Assembly: GCF_021130785.1 (NCBI RefSeq)
Contig: NC_060207.1
Span: 106,800,001 to 106,864,000, forward strand
Source: Homalodisca vitripennis
Taxonomy: Eukaryota > Arthropoda > Insecta > Hemiptera > Cicadellidae
Reading direction: 5' to 3'
DNA length: 64,000 nt
Position 1 is the first letter of the stretch; every line of letters begins with the position of its first letter. A program made the translations under genes and the position numbers. Shown here one piece after another: positions 23,601 to 38,600 of the stretch. The notes below the pieces were generated by a model that had not been told where the DNA came from, ran no database searches, and saw nothing but the letters and a program-made list of their open reading frames with translations.

Positions 23601-26600
23601 ACAATTTTTCTTTAGAAATTTCAAAGTAGTCCCCATTGGAGTCGATAACACGCTGATACCGTATTTTCCAATCCCTGAACGCTCCCTGGAAGTCGGCAAC
23701 CTCGATGTTGTCTAGAGCCCTCGTCGTAGCACGTTGAACGTTTTCCAGAGTCCCGAACCGCGTCCCCTTAAGGTGCCTCTTGATCTTGGGGAACAAAAAG
23801 AAGTCCGGTGGTGCCATATCCGGGCTGTAAGGAGGCTGTGGCAACATTGCCCTCGACTGTTTTGCCAACTGTTCGGTGACGAGCAGGCAGGTGTGCGACG
23901 GTACATTGTCGTGATGGAGAATCCACGAATCGGCAATCTCCGGACGGACTCGGTGGACCCGGGCGGTTAGTCGACGGAGCACCTCTCTGTAGTACTGGCC
24001 GTTTACAGTTTGACCGGGTGGCACAAACTCTTTGTGAACAATGCCTTTCACGTCAAAGAAAGCAATGAGCATCGACTTCACCTTCGATTTGCTCATGTGC
24101 ACTTTTTTCGGTCGTGGTGACGCCGGTGTGTGCCACTCCGAACTCTGCCGCTTCGTCTCAGGATCGTATTCAAAAACCACGTCTCGTCTCCTGTAATAAC
24201 GTGGTTGAAAAACTCTGGTTCGGTTTGCAGTCGATCAAGGATTTCCGAAGCGACAGCAACACGATGCTTCTTTTGCTCATCAGTCAGGTGTTTGGGTACC
24301 AGCTTCGCGCAGATTTTCCTCATGCCCAGATTGTTCTTAATAATGTTTTGAACGGTCATCTTAACAATTCCGACCTCATCTGCGATAGCCCGAATGCTCA
24401 GACGACGATCACTGTTCAACACATCACGCACTTTTTGCACATTTGTGTCCGTGTGACTCGTTGATGGAGGACCGACGCGCTGTTTGTCATGGAAGTCATC
24501 GCGGCCCTCCCGGAAATTTTTGTGCCACTGAAACACCTGAGTTCTGGACAGAGCATCCTCACCGTAAGCCTCTTGAATCATTTGAAGAGTTTCCGTGGCC
24601 GTTTTCTTGAGTTTGACAAAAAAATTTAATGCTAAAACGTTGCTCGATCGTACTCTCCATTTTCACTCCGACGGGGTAACTGAACATGTACTCCGCTCTC
24701 GCTCGATACTAACTCTCCAAGCGCTTGGAGGCAACTGCTGCAGCCCGGTTCCCTTTCACTAGACCCCCCACCACCACTACAGCACCAGATACCGGTTAGC
24801 AGACGCTTCGACGGAGCGGGGCAGGCTCAGTCCGGTTACTTATTATACAGACCCTGTATATGATTCTTATCCTGGTTAGTTAATCTCCTAGTATTGCAAA
24901 GTGGAAACAATCAGTGAAGGAGACAGAAATGAAACATGAAAGGAATGATAGAAATAGTCAAAGTAGCTAAAAGCCAAAATACTCTGATATAAATATTAAA
25001 ATACAAAATCCAACCACTTTTTAATTTACTAAATGTCCACATGTGGAATGAGTGGAGAGACAGATTATCTGGCTTCTGTAGCCCTGGTGGTATATTTGAT
25101 CCTTCTACTACTCACTTGGGACTTATGAGAGTATGGGCAGTCCCCCTTCTACTACGTGTTCTGCAAATGTATCACCAATATTAAAGACATATAAGTTAAA
25201 GTATTCAATTATATGAGTTAATTAAATTATTGTTATTTAACATCACACGTAACATTTCTATCAATTAGTGCAAAGAGAACTTAGATTGGAGAAATAAATG
25301 AAGAAAGTGTTATTATAATTAACCTTTTGTACTCCATAAGTGAACTGAGTCTGGCATCGCAAATTTCCCATTCTACTCCAATTCAAAACTTAGTCTGACA
25401 TTGGGTTTTAATTAGTTTATTCCAGTTTTAAATTCATATTGTATGCATTTCAGTAATGTTATGAATTGTTTAGTTTCGCTCTGTAATCTAGTTTGCAGTG
25501 GATTTTTGTAATTAATAATTGTTTATAACCACATCATCCACTACTATCATGTGTCACACAATATACAGTCATATGTCATGAGCGGTTTTTTTACTGCAAT
25601 TCCGTTTATACATTTAATTTTTTAGTATTTTTAAATGTGAATATTTTTGGGATAAAAATAATATTTGTCTCTTACAGATAAGTTATACTTGAATTATAAT
25701 CAAGTGTTGTGAAATGGCTTATCGTGACCATGTGGATGACGCTGACATTGAAAATCTGCTTTTTCTGTCTTGGAATTAATTCCAATACTTATTTTGATAA
25801 ATAACGCACTAAAGAAATGCTGTCATCGAGTACTACAGTGAAAGTGTTTTTCATAGACATGTACAAACGCTAGTAATTTAGATTATCATTAGACGTATTT
25901 TTCCGTACGTAAAATGTTCATAACTTGTAAGAACACATAAATATTTTATACCTAAAACTGAAGACTGCAAGAAAATGCGCACCATTAGGTAATTTGAGTA
26001 TTTTAAGGCATAGTTTTATTTTATCTAAGTATTTTAAGGCCTAGCTTGATTTTATTCGTGTATTGGCCTTCCACAACATCATATTTATGACATCATCTTT
26101 GCTATATCATCTATTTTATTCAATAAAAATTCTATTCATATTCAAAAAGTACTAAAACAATTCATTCTTTTCAGGAATAATTTTTGCTTCTGATTTAATA
26201 TTCGATGAAATCAATATTTATTTTATCCATTGTAAATAAAGATATAACAACAATATTTTTAATTTAATTTTTAAATCCTAAATACTAACAGTTAAGTAAA
26301 ATCTTATTTCATTGCTCATCAGGATGTTCTGAATACTTATATATTTTAAGTAATAACATATTTAATAATCTAAGGCCTGACAATATTTGTTTGATACCTA
26401 TGTTAAAAACTAGGTTTTAATTGGAGCTTAGGGTGTAACCGGATACCAAACAAATAGAATTCAAAGTTAATAAAGCAATTATAAATTAGATTTCTAGTAA
26501 GTTTATGTTCCATAAGAAATATTATTGATAGAAGAAAAGTATGATTTTAACAGATCAAAACCTGTCAAATTTAAATTTCAAATGGTTTGTGGCAAGATAG

Positions 26601-29600
26601 GTAAGCGGAAATTTATGTATATCACAAACAGCTGATAAAGCAAAACAGATGTTATGTTTTTCATCACACGTAAGTCTAAAATAATTAATAAAACAAAGGA
26701 TAAAATAATTTCATACTGAAATCAATTCGAGCTATTTGATTATAATAATCAATAAAGAAATTTGAAAATATTGGCTATAATAACTAACACCAAACTAAAA
26801 AATATTATTTTGGGTTTGAGGCTGAAAGGCTGAGGACCTCTGGTATGTAGACCCCAGTTTGTGAGCACTGGAGGGTTGTAGCAGATTTCTCAGCCTTCTT
26901 CCTTCAGGTCACAGGAGTGAACATGAAAGGACATGCATTCATCTCTCAGTAAAAGAAGCATATGTACTCATAAAAGTTGTTAAATTTTATTTCTAAGTCA
27001 AAACAAGTGAGATTGGTGAATGAAATTATGTTTAATTTCCAAATATAAAAATTTGAAGTGAAGCAAGAGAAGTTATAACCTTGACATGACATATTGGTGA
27101 GTACAGTGTTTTAGTGATTGGACCTCATGGTAATTACTTTCCAACCATATTATAAATTGATCTAAAATCAAAGAAGTAAAGAAGTACAAACAATAATTTG
27201 CAGTTGAGAGAAATTATTAACAAACTCAATAACATTGGTTTTAAATAAATGTAAAGTAACATATTTTAAAATGGTATTATATTTTCCTATGGTTTATTAC
27301 TTTTTTTACACCAACACAGTCTACTTTTCATAGATTCTCTGTAGTTTAATAATTAATTTGGTTAAATGAGGAATGATATTTAAAGAAGTATAAATGGTAT
27401 TACTAATTTTATTGATTTCACAAAATTGTTGTACAACATTAAACAACAGAACATTTAATTTCTGTTAAATAAAATTCATTGATATAATGTAGACAACAAT
27501 GATGCAATAAGTCAAAAATAGAAAAAAATGTTGATTCACGGAATAAGAGATATTTATTTATCAATATAGTGAGTCAATTATTTTTATCTATTTTGTATGT
27601 ACTTTGTTAATTACACAAACCATACTAATAGAGTACTGCTCAGCATTTAGTATGGATAAACCATGTTGTATGTTACAAAAACTGGAACATTTCATTTGGA
27701 GATCTGGTATCTACCTTCTTCTTATGTGCCAAACCCCAAGAAAGAAGGTTAAGCATTCGGATGCATTTAGAAAATTAAAACAAAAACATGTCGATGAACG
27801 TACTGAACAGTTAAAACTTTTTATGCCAAAAAGTGAAACATACCTAAACCCAGCACCATAGGTAGGAGAAGCACAGACTATTTGTATCACATTGCAGCAC
27901 AGATATACAGCTGAAACACATTGTACACAGGAAAATGGGTGGGGGGAATAAGCAGATATCTTCCTCCTTATCTTTAATTCTTATCTCAAAGTCATTGTGT
28001 CGTCCAAATATTATTGTATGAGATTTTTCTATTTAAAAAATTTGTTAAGGTTTCCAACTCATTCTTTAAAAATATTTTTAGCTGAATTTTAATCTTATAT
28101 AAAGTTCACAATTTTTATATTAATTGTATTTTAGGTTAGACATATTTAGTTCATAAATCACCATCATGGTGTTTTACTATAGGTGACTTGACTCATCAAA
28201 TTCTACAAGGACCTACAGATATCCTGGTGGGATTAGTGTCAGGGATCCTGTGGGGGATTGTGTCCGGCAGCTTACCTCATCGGGATGATGTAAGTTTGGA
28301 GGGACTTAATTTTTAGTTAGTTTTACTGGTCCTAACTTAATCAATAAAAAATAAACAGCTCAATCCTTTGCAGTTGAATTTGGATCTAAATGTTGTATCT
28401 CACAACCGAAATGGACCATATGTGTGTGCCACCACAAATGTGTAATGTCAAGTCAGCTTTACACTGTCTCTACAGCTACAAGGCCCGCATGAGCCCAGGT
28501 TTGGATATACTTCGACTTCTTTATTAATTTTTGTATGATTGATTCTAACCACCTGTTCTGTGCTGTTCCCTATCAAGAAACATTATAAACCAACTCAGCA
28601 ACACATTATTTGCTATATTTTAACAACTGATATATTTATAACCATATAGTTCTAAATTTTTAGTCACCATTCTTAAACATAGTATTCAATTGTCAATAAT
28701 AAAGTAGGTCTTAATTATAATTAACTATTGCTTATAAATATGATTTATCTTCAAAAATAATCAGGAATATGTTAGAAAGTGATCCGGAAAATTGGTACTT
28801 TATAGAGATTGAAGTTAATTGCCACCACAACCTTGAACTGTAAGCTTTGCAAGTAATGAAGGCTCGATCACTTTCACCCACATGTAGGTGTGGGATAGTT
28901 ACATTTTAATTGTTCAATAATATACAATTTTAAACACTAAACATTACGTAATGTTTTATTTTCTCAAATATACCAAAAAATCCAATGTGTTAGTTTATTT
29001 TTAAAGCTTAAAGCAATAAACGTGTGCTTTATCATAAGTTAATAAAATAACACAGGAAACAGTTCCAGTGAAGTATTTAATGTTTTTATGCCTAAAAGCA
29101 TTACATTATTATGATTTAAAATGATTAAATAATGTAAATTCTTTGTATAGCAATTCTATATCCAGATTTAACTATATCCGGCCTACCATGTCACCACATC
29201 AGGTTGGATATCACAGGTTTTACTGTAAACTGAGGTTTGGCAACCTGATGACTTGGGTCCCTGATAAATGTAAAATCTTTTCTTTCTTTCTGGATACTAG
29301 TTAGTCGCTTGTATCAAAAGACAGATTACTTATTATTTCTAAATTGTCATTTATCTGGTTTGAAATGAAATGAAAAATGACTTTATTAGAGGCGAAGTTA
29401 GGACTATAAAGTCCTCTCTACCACTTAACCTCATACAAATTAAACTAACATATATGTATACATTTATAACTAAAACGTAGTCTATTTATTTACATTATGT
29501 ATTAAATGAATCTTAAAATAAAGCAATCATCAATAATTAATGTAACTATAAAAATGTACAATAATATCGCAAGACACGCACTCGCATTCATTCAACTTGC

Positions 29601-32600
29601 ATGCAATTGCCCTAAGTACCGCACACCAAAGCCGCCAACCGCTATACCCCCTGAGCCCCCAGCATCAAGGCCCTGACCTCCGCCCCAAAGCGAGCGCGCT
29701 TATCAATGGCTCACACCATCTGAGTTCATAAATCAGATTGCTTTGTTCATTGTTTGTTTACATTTCTAAGTTTAAATAGATCCAATGATGCAGTTGTCTT
29801 ATACAATGTTCTATAAATGTTTTTATCGACACACAAAATCCACTGATTCAATGCTCCAGGACTTGGCTGTATGGAAGAGGTCAGCCATGGTGGGAATAGG
29901 TGGTCTGTGTGCTATACTAGGAGCTCCGAAAGCAGGTTTCCCCAGCGCTGGACCTCTTGCCTGTGTTACTATTGCCTTCGTTGCTTCAGTGTGCTGGAAG
30001 ACCCAAGGTCCCATGTCTAACAAGGTATTACAACAGCTGATAAATAACCTTAAAAATATTTCTACTTACTCATATTTTATCTTACTTACTATTATTTTAT
30101 TTTATTTTAAGTTTAAAATTAATTAAAATTAAACTTCTTGAAAAGAATAAAGTTCTGTGTTCCAAAATATGTGAAATAAGTTCAACCCGTAGTGAATTAA
30201 GTAAAGAAACTGTAGTAAAAATTTGCAGAAAAATGTAACAACTGATACACGGACAAGGAAACAATATTCTGCCACCCTCAACTGTTAGTTCAGTCTACTT
30301 TAGCGATTATAAAAACATTTCCATTCATCCCTCAAGCTGTTAGTAGTGCATCAGTTACAGATAACAATGTCAGCATTGTTGCAGTAGGAGAATACAAACT
30401 GATTTTCACATGTCTCCATTGAAAGAAATGGAGACCCACATTTGCATTGGTGGGTTTTATAGCTTTTCCTGTTTAAGGGAACCCACCACCTATTGCCTCT
30501 AACCTCACTTGCATTTCCAGTTCCTTTACTGAACTCAGTAATAAAGGATTGTTTTTACTACACAAACGTTTTAACACAAATTGATTTGATCACATTTTAA
30601 GAAATTATTTTGGGAAAAAAGGAGGTACTTTATAATATTTCAAGTTATAATAGTAGTTTCTTGGCTTTCCATAATTCTTCATTTCCTAAATTATTTAAGA
30701 ATTTATTTACTTACGTGGAGCTTTTCAAAAATTTGTTGTTAATGTTTTGCCATTGTTTTGTTTATCTGTTTCTTTGACAAGCCATTGTTACTCATCTTCA
30801 TTCTGTTTTTTCATACTTATTCATTTTAAATAATGTATTTTGTACATTTTAGGCCTGTCATTACATGCAGGCTTTATTTATGCAATACTAGCTGTATCCC
30901 GCGTCTTCGTAAGCTTTGCCCGTGTATGTGCACTTCTGGTTCAAGTGAATTATATTTCCAGTGCCAATGTCGAGTTTGCCTTGTTGCCACGATCAAGAGA
31001 ATCTGTGTATGTTTATAGCCATCATACACTTACATGTAATTTATTATAAAGTGGTCTAATACTCAAACTTTAAGTTCAATCAGAAATGTATCTTCAAGAC
31101 AAATATACATCATAACTTCAATATAGTGTTTGGTTATTTAATATACATAACTGTCTCGTAATTGCAGTTTTTAGTGTGCAGGCGCTTTGAAAACTTGTAT
31201 CTTTTGCAGCACTGCTTGGTGGCGAATTACATCAATGGGCATAGTATATAAACCTTCTCTGTGGAAAAATACATATACATACAAATTTTCATAATGGTCG
31301 GTTAAATAGTTTACGATTCCATAAAGGACAAACACACAAACATTCATTTTTATATATATAGATAGATGATAGGATTATAACATTCTGTATCCGTTTTCTC
31401 CTGAACTTTCGTGTGTATATTGTTTTGACATGGACACTCTTGTGTAAAATGAAACAGTAACAGTTAGTTCTTCGACCTTCTTGAAGAAAGCATTATCAAT
31501 TCCATATTCGTATTGTACTATTTTACATCGTGATTTTTTACTTATTTTTGCAATTTTCTTTTTTACTATTTGATGAAGTTTGGTAAAGGAGGAAAATCAA
31601 ACTTATAATCTGGAATACCGTTTTGATGCTGAAATATATCATCAACCCATTGGGATAGTAGTTATTTAAGCCTCAGCAATCCTGGTGGCAGCAATTAATT
31701 TTTCAAGAAAATGTAAGAGTTTTGTTGTACCTTAATAACGTGTTTTTGTTTATGGTAGATTAATGAAATTTGATACATTGTTTCAAATAAATGTTTCTTT
31801 ATATTATTATATAAAATTTTTATTAACAAAACATTTGATTTAAAAACTTTTTATGTATTAAAACAAGTTTTTACAAAAAAAGGCAAATGATAAACAAAAA
31901 CAAGACTTATCTTTAAGGTGTTTTTTAATAGTCCATAAATTTTTAAAACAAGGAAAATTAATAAACTACATATCTAAAAATTCTAAAATAGAACAAAAAT
32001 ACTGTAAAATCTCACTACCGTGATTGTTTAAATTATTTAATGCAAAAGTCTGTAACTTTATTCTTTGTGTATCTTTAAATAAAGCTATCTTTATTTATTT
32101 ATTAAATTAAATAACTCCTGCTTGACATTCCAAAAAACACATATCCACTCATGGAATTAATGCCACTTGAACTTATACTAGCTCTAGTCAATTTCACATT
32201 CATTGCACGTTCAAAATGAGAAAAACAAACAACAATGCCATCAAGTGATGATTGTGTGTTAAGTCTGCTTTCCAACTATAATACTATGTCATTAGTAGTA
32301 AACATTCATAATAAATGAAATTAACATTTAGACTTTCACTATTTATAATATTTTTAATTTTTTTTTAATAACTGTTATGTTTAGCCTTTGATATAGATTG
32401 CTTACAAACCTTACTAAAACTTTAAACTACCTGGAAAGACCAAGACTTCAAAGTTTACCATTACCAGTTCCTGAAGCATATGATGTTGGTGGTTAGCTGG
32501 TAAGTACATTAGTTGCCATAGAAGACATCTGACATTAGCATTTTAGCTTCCTGTCATGTTAAAATCTTATTTATTAAAGTATGAAAATGACTGATAATTA

Positions 32601-35600
32601 CTGACTTTGTGATAATAAAACCCCGTCTAAACTATAAAACTACAACCTTCACCAGTGACACTGGACATTTGCCCAATAACTGACCAGTTGTTAGAAGAAA
32701 GAGGGGGGAGTCAAAACTTTAAAATACTCCAGTACAATACAGTCCTATAACTAAACCCCCACAAAACAATTATGATGAGAAAGTGCATACAGAAGAGATT
32801 TTTTAGCCAGAAACCCCAGGAAAGAAAGCAAATTCAAAAGAAAGTACAAAACCAGAGTATTTTTGGATTTTCTCCATCCTGCAAACAGACTGATTGCAAA
32901 ATCAACATATTAAACCAAAATTTTCAAAGACTAAAGAAAAATGTGAATAGGCTAACCCGTTTTCTTAAAGACATCCATCCTAATATATTGATACATACAG
33001 AACATGGGTTACAAGAGGAGATTTTGTGTAACATCAGAATCCCTGACTTCTCTTAAGTTGCCTATATCAGTAGAACTAACCAAACAAAAGGTGGAGTAAC
33101 AATATATGTGGATGAAAACCTAGTACACGTCCCAGAATCCATTCCTGTTACAGAATATTGTGAAGGACTTAACTGTGAAATAGTTATGAGCTGAAACTGA
33201 GTAAAAACAACTATATGTAGTAAGTGTATACAGGTCTCCTTCTGGCAGCTTAAATCAGGCACTTCATCTAATCTCAAGGATGCTTGAAGACACAAAGAAT
33301 CATCATATCCTGATATTTGGTGACATAAATGTTGACTGTTTAAAGCATGACCAGGATCACAAAACTTGACAATGTCTTAATTTGTCACAATAAAGAGGTT
33401 AATTCTGCCTCATACCAGGATTACCTCAAATTCAAGATCAGCAGTTGACTGCATCTGTTCAAACTTTCAAAGCAATCACCTCAAACATAAGGTTTTCACA
33501 GTGGCTTATCTGACCATACTACACAACTGTGCGGTCAAGCTTATAGTTAGCTCCGGAATTTCTGCAGGTCTGAAAGGGAATGAAATGAAGTTTTTGTGAA
33601 GACAATCTTACCACTTTAAATTCTATTAATACTACTTGAGGAAAATTGGGAAGAGGTACTCAAAGCTCCAACAACAGAAGAAGCCTATACTAAATTTATA
33701 AAAATAGTAACTATGGCCCTTGAACAATCATGCCCCCTAAAAAAGTTTGACCAAAAAAGAAAGTGAAGAATATTCATTGTACCGATAGAAAGGCTTGCAG
33801 TATGAAAGAAAACTACCTCAAAATTCTGATGAAATATGAACAATCTAACTATGGTCAAGATAAAATTGACCTAGCCACTGCTAAAAAAGACTACGGTCTT
33901 AGACTGAGAGAGTCAAGAAAAGAGTGTTCAGCCAATTTCTTAAACAATGCGGAAGATAAAACTAATGCCTTGTGACAACTATTAAATAATGAGAGAATGG
34001 AAAAAATGCATCACAAGATAAGTTGAAGCTAGAAATCAAGGGAAAGCAAGAAGACTACTCATATTCCGTAGCTAAACACATGAATTATTTTTTCACCAGC
34101 ATCGCAAAGAGACCACTGAACAACAATCCTGAATCAACCAATAGTACACTTCAGAACCAAATACTGGATATGACTTACTCTTCTTTCAAAATACAAACTC
34201 AGTAGATATAATATTATTAAAAATCTCAAACCTAAAACCTCTGCAGTACCAGATAACATTTCCACGACATTTTTAAATTACTGCAGTGATTCTCTTACAA
34301 CACCCCTTACAAATATAATTAAGAAATCCCTCAGTCAGGGTCAGAGCATTAAAATTGGCAAAAGTGATCTCATATACAAGCAGTAGTAAAACAGAAGTGA
34401 ATAGTTACAGACAAATTTCAATAATATTGACCAGCTCTAAATTTTTAGAGAAAAAAGTACTAAGCAGACTTTTAGACCACTGTGAGCACTATAACTAATA
34501 ACTGACAAGCAACAATCATTAAAGGGAAATCTACCACCATAGCCCTGACCAACTTTGCTGACTTTGTATTTGATAACCTTAAAGAAGGGAACTTGTTACA
34601 ACCCTTTTCCTAGACTTGAGCAAAGCATTTGATTGCCTGGGACATGATCTCATGCTGTACAAGTTAGAAAAGTTGGGAATCAAAGACATAGCTCAAATGT
34701 AATTCAAAAGCTATCTATAAAACCGGAGGTTTTTTTTTTCTTTTTTTTTTTTTTCTTTTTTGTAGAGATAAAACAAAATGGGGCTCAGATGTTAACAGGT
34801 AACTCTCAGCCAATCTTAGGGATCTCTACCCTTAAACCAAGGAGTACCTCAGTGGTCAGTACTAGGACCAATATTACCAATACTGTTTACAAATGACTTA
34901 CCTAAATACCTTGAAACTTTCTGCACAAGTCTGATGTATGCTGTGACACTACATTACTCTTGAGTGGGGAAAAAACAGATAATCTTGATATTAAATGTTG
35001 CAAAACATTTAACATAGCCTATCAATATTGCCACGAATGATCTTGTAGTAAACCCAGAGAAGACAAACCAACTAGCTTTTAGGAGAAGATCCGATGAAGT
35101 CCCAGCAATTCCTGAAGTGGACAGAAAACCCCAAGTAAAGTTTCTGGGAGTCATTGTTGATGAGAGCCTCTCTTGGTCACAGCACATGACAATCTCCTTC
35201 CTAAACTTAACTCATCACTTTATGTGATAAAGCGTATAAAATCAATAAGTAATATAACTACTGCAAAAGTAGCTTATAACTCTCTGAAACACACCTTAGA
35301 TATGGACTAGTGGTACAGAAGAAACCTCAGCAAGTAACCTCCAGAGAGTATTGGTGTTGCAAAAGTGGACTTATCAGAGCTAGGCTTCAGGGAAAGTTGT
35401 AAAGAAGCATTTATAAGTATTAAGATCATGGCTGTAGTAAACCTCTACATAAAAAAGTTCTAATGTATTCTGTTGGACAAGCTTTAACACAATGTAGAGA
35501 TCTTCATGACTACAACACCCAACATAGCACAAGATACCATCTTCCAGCTCACCACCTTCTCCCAATATGTATATTTTATAACACAATTTGGAAGTACAAT

Positions 35601-38600
35601 GTATTCCTTTAGATCAGAAAAAAATAAAAACATACCTGTAAGTTTTAACACGGTTGTTAATACATTTAAAATAGATTCTTGTACATACTAACCTGCTTTT
35701 GCGTCAAATTATTTGTGAGTAAACACAATCAATGCAAATTTAAAATTGTTCACAGTTTGATATTTAAACACTGTGCAAAGTGGAAAGTTTAACCACAGTC
35801 AGGATCCATAGGCAATCTGCTGAGACATTTGTTTTAGAGATTAAAATACCTTTTAAAAGCTGAAAGTTAATCCCCACTAAACTATTTGTACAACAACAAT
35901 GAATTGCTTGCTGTGAAAGATCACATTGTAAAAGTCACTAAACATAAGTCATGGAACATTTTTTAATTTTATACACATAAATATATTTTTAATACTACAT
36001 ACTGTCTTGTTTAAGATTTCAATGTATGTATTGTGTATTATAGCTAGTGTATTCAGTAGTGTTTGCAAATGATACTGCCCTGGAGAAATTTTAAATTGAA
36101 TTTTAAAGTGCTAGAAAATTTAGCCTCTATGCTGTAGAATTTGTGATCTCTTAACTTCAAAACAAATATAATTCTTGTGAAGGATTAATTGGATTAAATC
36201 TTATACAGTAAAATGTGAAACCAGTACAACTTATAGCACTGACATTTATTTTAATGACATCGGTCAGCACTTCAAGTTATGAGTCATTTACATTATTACA
36301 TTACTTAAACAAAAATTACTGTATAACTTTTTAAAATTACTTAAAAAACTTATCTTTAAAGTGAGTGTCTCGGCTGTCTGTGGACTCTGGTGAAGAAAAA
36401 TATATCTAGTGGTAGGAGATGTAAGGACAGGTTCTGACGCGCTGATTGATCAGACTCAAGTTGCAGATGTGTTCTCCATACTCTGGCGCATCCTGGAGCC
36501 GATGTTGTATGCTTTCATCGGAGCTGAGATTGACCTGACCATCCTTGATTTGCACACAGTAACCTGGGGCGCTGCCGTTATCACCGGAGCTCTGCTGGTG
36601 AGTCCTTACGTACTAAGCTTAGGCTTTCACAAAAAATAGGTAATTAAAGACTAAACAAATCGGGATGGTAAATCTCTAAAAGGTTAATTTTTCATTTTAA
36701 TCATTTGTATTTCTCAATAACTACCGTCTTGAAGGGATCTGATTGTAATCTGAGTAAGTTTAAAAAGTCTAAGACTAAATCTTTTGATCATATAATTATT
36801 TCCTGATTGAGCTTCTGCCATTGAGTATCTGCTTAAAATCCTGATTAATTTGGAAAAAAGTGTGTGGCAAAAAAAATATAAATTCTTTTTTTATTGATGA
36901 ATTACCTACCATGCTTTTTGTTTGTATTTATTTATTATTCTATAAAATGTATATGTCTATAAAAATATGTGATACTGGTTTCTACAATTATTTATTGATT
37001 GCAAAGGAGAACTTTCTTATCCTCTGATACAAGTGATCAACAGATCTATGGCTGAAGGCATTTTTTCCTCCTGCTTAAAGATCGCAAAAGTTTATCCATT
37101 ACATAAACAAGGCTCCAAAGAGGTAGTCCAAAACTATCGACCCATTTCCTTACTACCCACTGTTTCTAAGGTGTTTGAAAGGGTAGTCCTTAATAGACTC
37201 ATTGAACACTTAACAAAATGATTTACTAGTCAAAAGGCAACATGGCTTAAAATCAGGCAGATCTACAAATACAGCACTTGCAGATCTTGTGGAGTTAATT
37301 GTAAATAATCTAGATGTTGGAAATACTGTTTCAAGTGTACTTTTAGATCTTAGTAAGGCATTTGACTGTCTTGTACATGATTTAATTCTATCCAAATTAA
37401 AGGCTTGGGGGTGCATGGTGTGGCAGCAAAATGGTTTTGCAGTTATTTTTCTAACCGATGCCAACTCGTTAAACTAAAAGAAACAAAAAATGGACAAACG
37501 AGAACCGTTAAATCTGAGAGAGCACCTATGGAGAGAGGTTTCCCCCAAGGGTCTGTCCTAGGACCAGTCCTGTTTGTGCTCTTCGCCCTTGACTTTCCAA
37601 AATATGTTCAAGACTATAGTTACGCTGTAATGTTTGCTGATGACACAGTTTTGCTCTTGTGATAGCACCACAGAGCAACTATAAATCAAAAGTTTTATAT
37701 CTGTTAACTTAGCACAAGAATACTGTCATAAAAATAACTTGGTTTTCAACGAAACCAAGACCAAACAACTTATATTAGGAAGAAAGAAAGACGAGCTATC
37801 ACCACTGCCAAACTTACAGCAAGTCAATACAACAAAACATCTGGGTGTAATTATAGATGAATGCTTGTCGTGGACCCACGTGGAGTTTTTATGTAGCAAA
37901 CTGGGTTCAGCTTTGTATGCAATTCCAAGAACTAGAACAATTTCCACTGTATAGGCAGTTAAAGTCTCATACTATGCACTTTTTGAAAGTCGTGTAAGAT
38001 ATGGAATTTTGGTTTGGGGAGGTACATCAGGAGGGAATCTGCAGAGAGTTTTAGTTTTACAAAAGCGTGCTGTAAGGATACTTGTTGGGCTGAACCCAAG
38101 AGAATCATGCAAGGATGCATTCAGGGAATGGGGAATACTCACAGTACCCTCAATCTATATAATTGAAGTAATTATGTAAGCTGTACAAGAGAATCTACAG
38201 AGATTTATCCACATCCACCAACATAATACAAGACATTCTCAACAGTTTGCCCTACCTGCACATCGCCTAGCACTCTTCCAGAGAAAGCCGTCCTATGCCG
38301 GAGCAAAGTTTTTCAATGTCCTACAAACAAGTCTCAAGAATAGTCTACCAACAACTCTAAAAAAGAAACTGAATGGTTCATTAACAAACCCTTTTAATTG
38401 ATGAATTTTTGTACAGAAATTATGAAACTCTGTAAATATTTAACATTGTATTGCTTTAAGTTAATATGACGCACTTTCTAAACTTGATGTTTATGAAATA
38501 AAGAGATTCTGATTCTGGACAAATATTAATATAACAAACAAGTTTACTTATTAAAATAAATATAACCCAGTTTAGATGCTGATGGACTAAAATATTCCAA

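Noticed and set aside
23712..24464. Open frames on the plus strand and in other minus frames across the mariner element
   Set aside because: Shadows of the transposase, kept open by its higher GC content.
27604..27861. 85-residue open frame with a charged end
   Set aside because: No domain, start context or splice support; could be a decayed element but nothing ties it to one.
36409..36453. Leftward extension of NHA exon 9 (VGDVRTGSDALIDQ)
   Set aside because: Joining exon 8 in phase 0 requires the acceptor before 36454. The extra residues have no counterpart in the family at this position.
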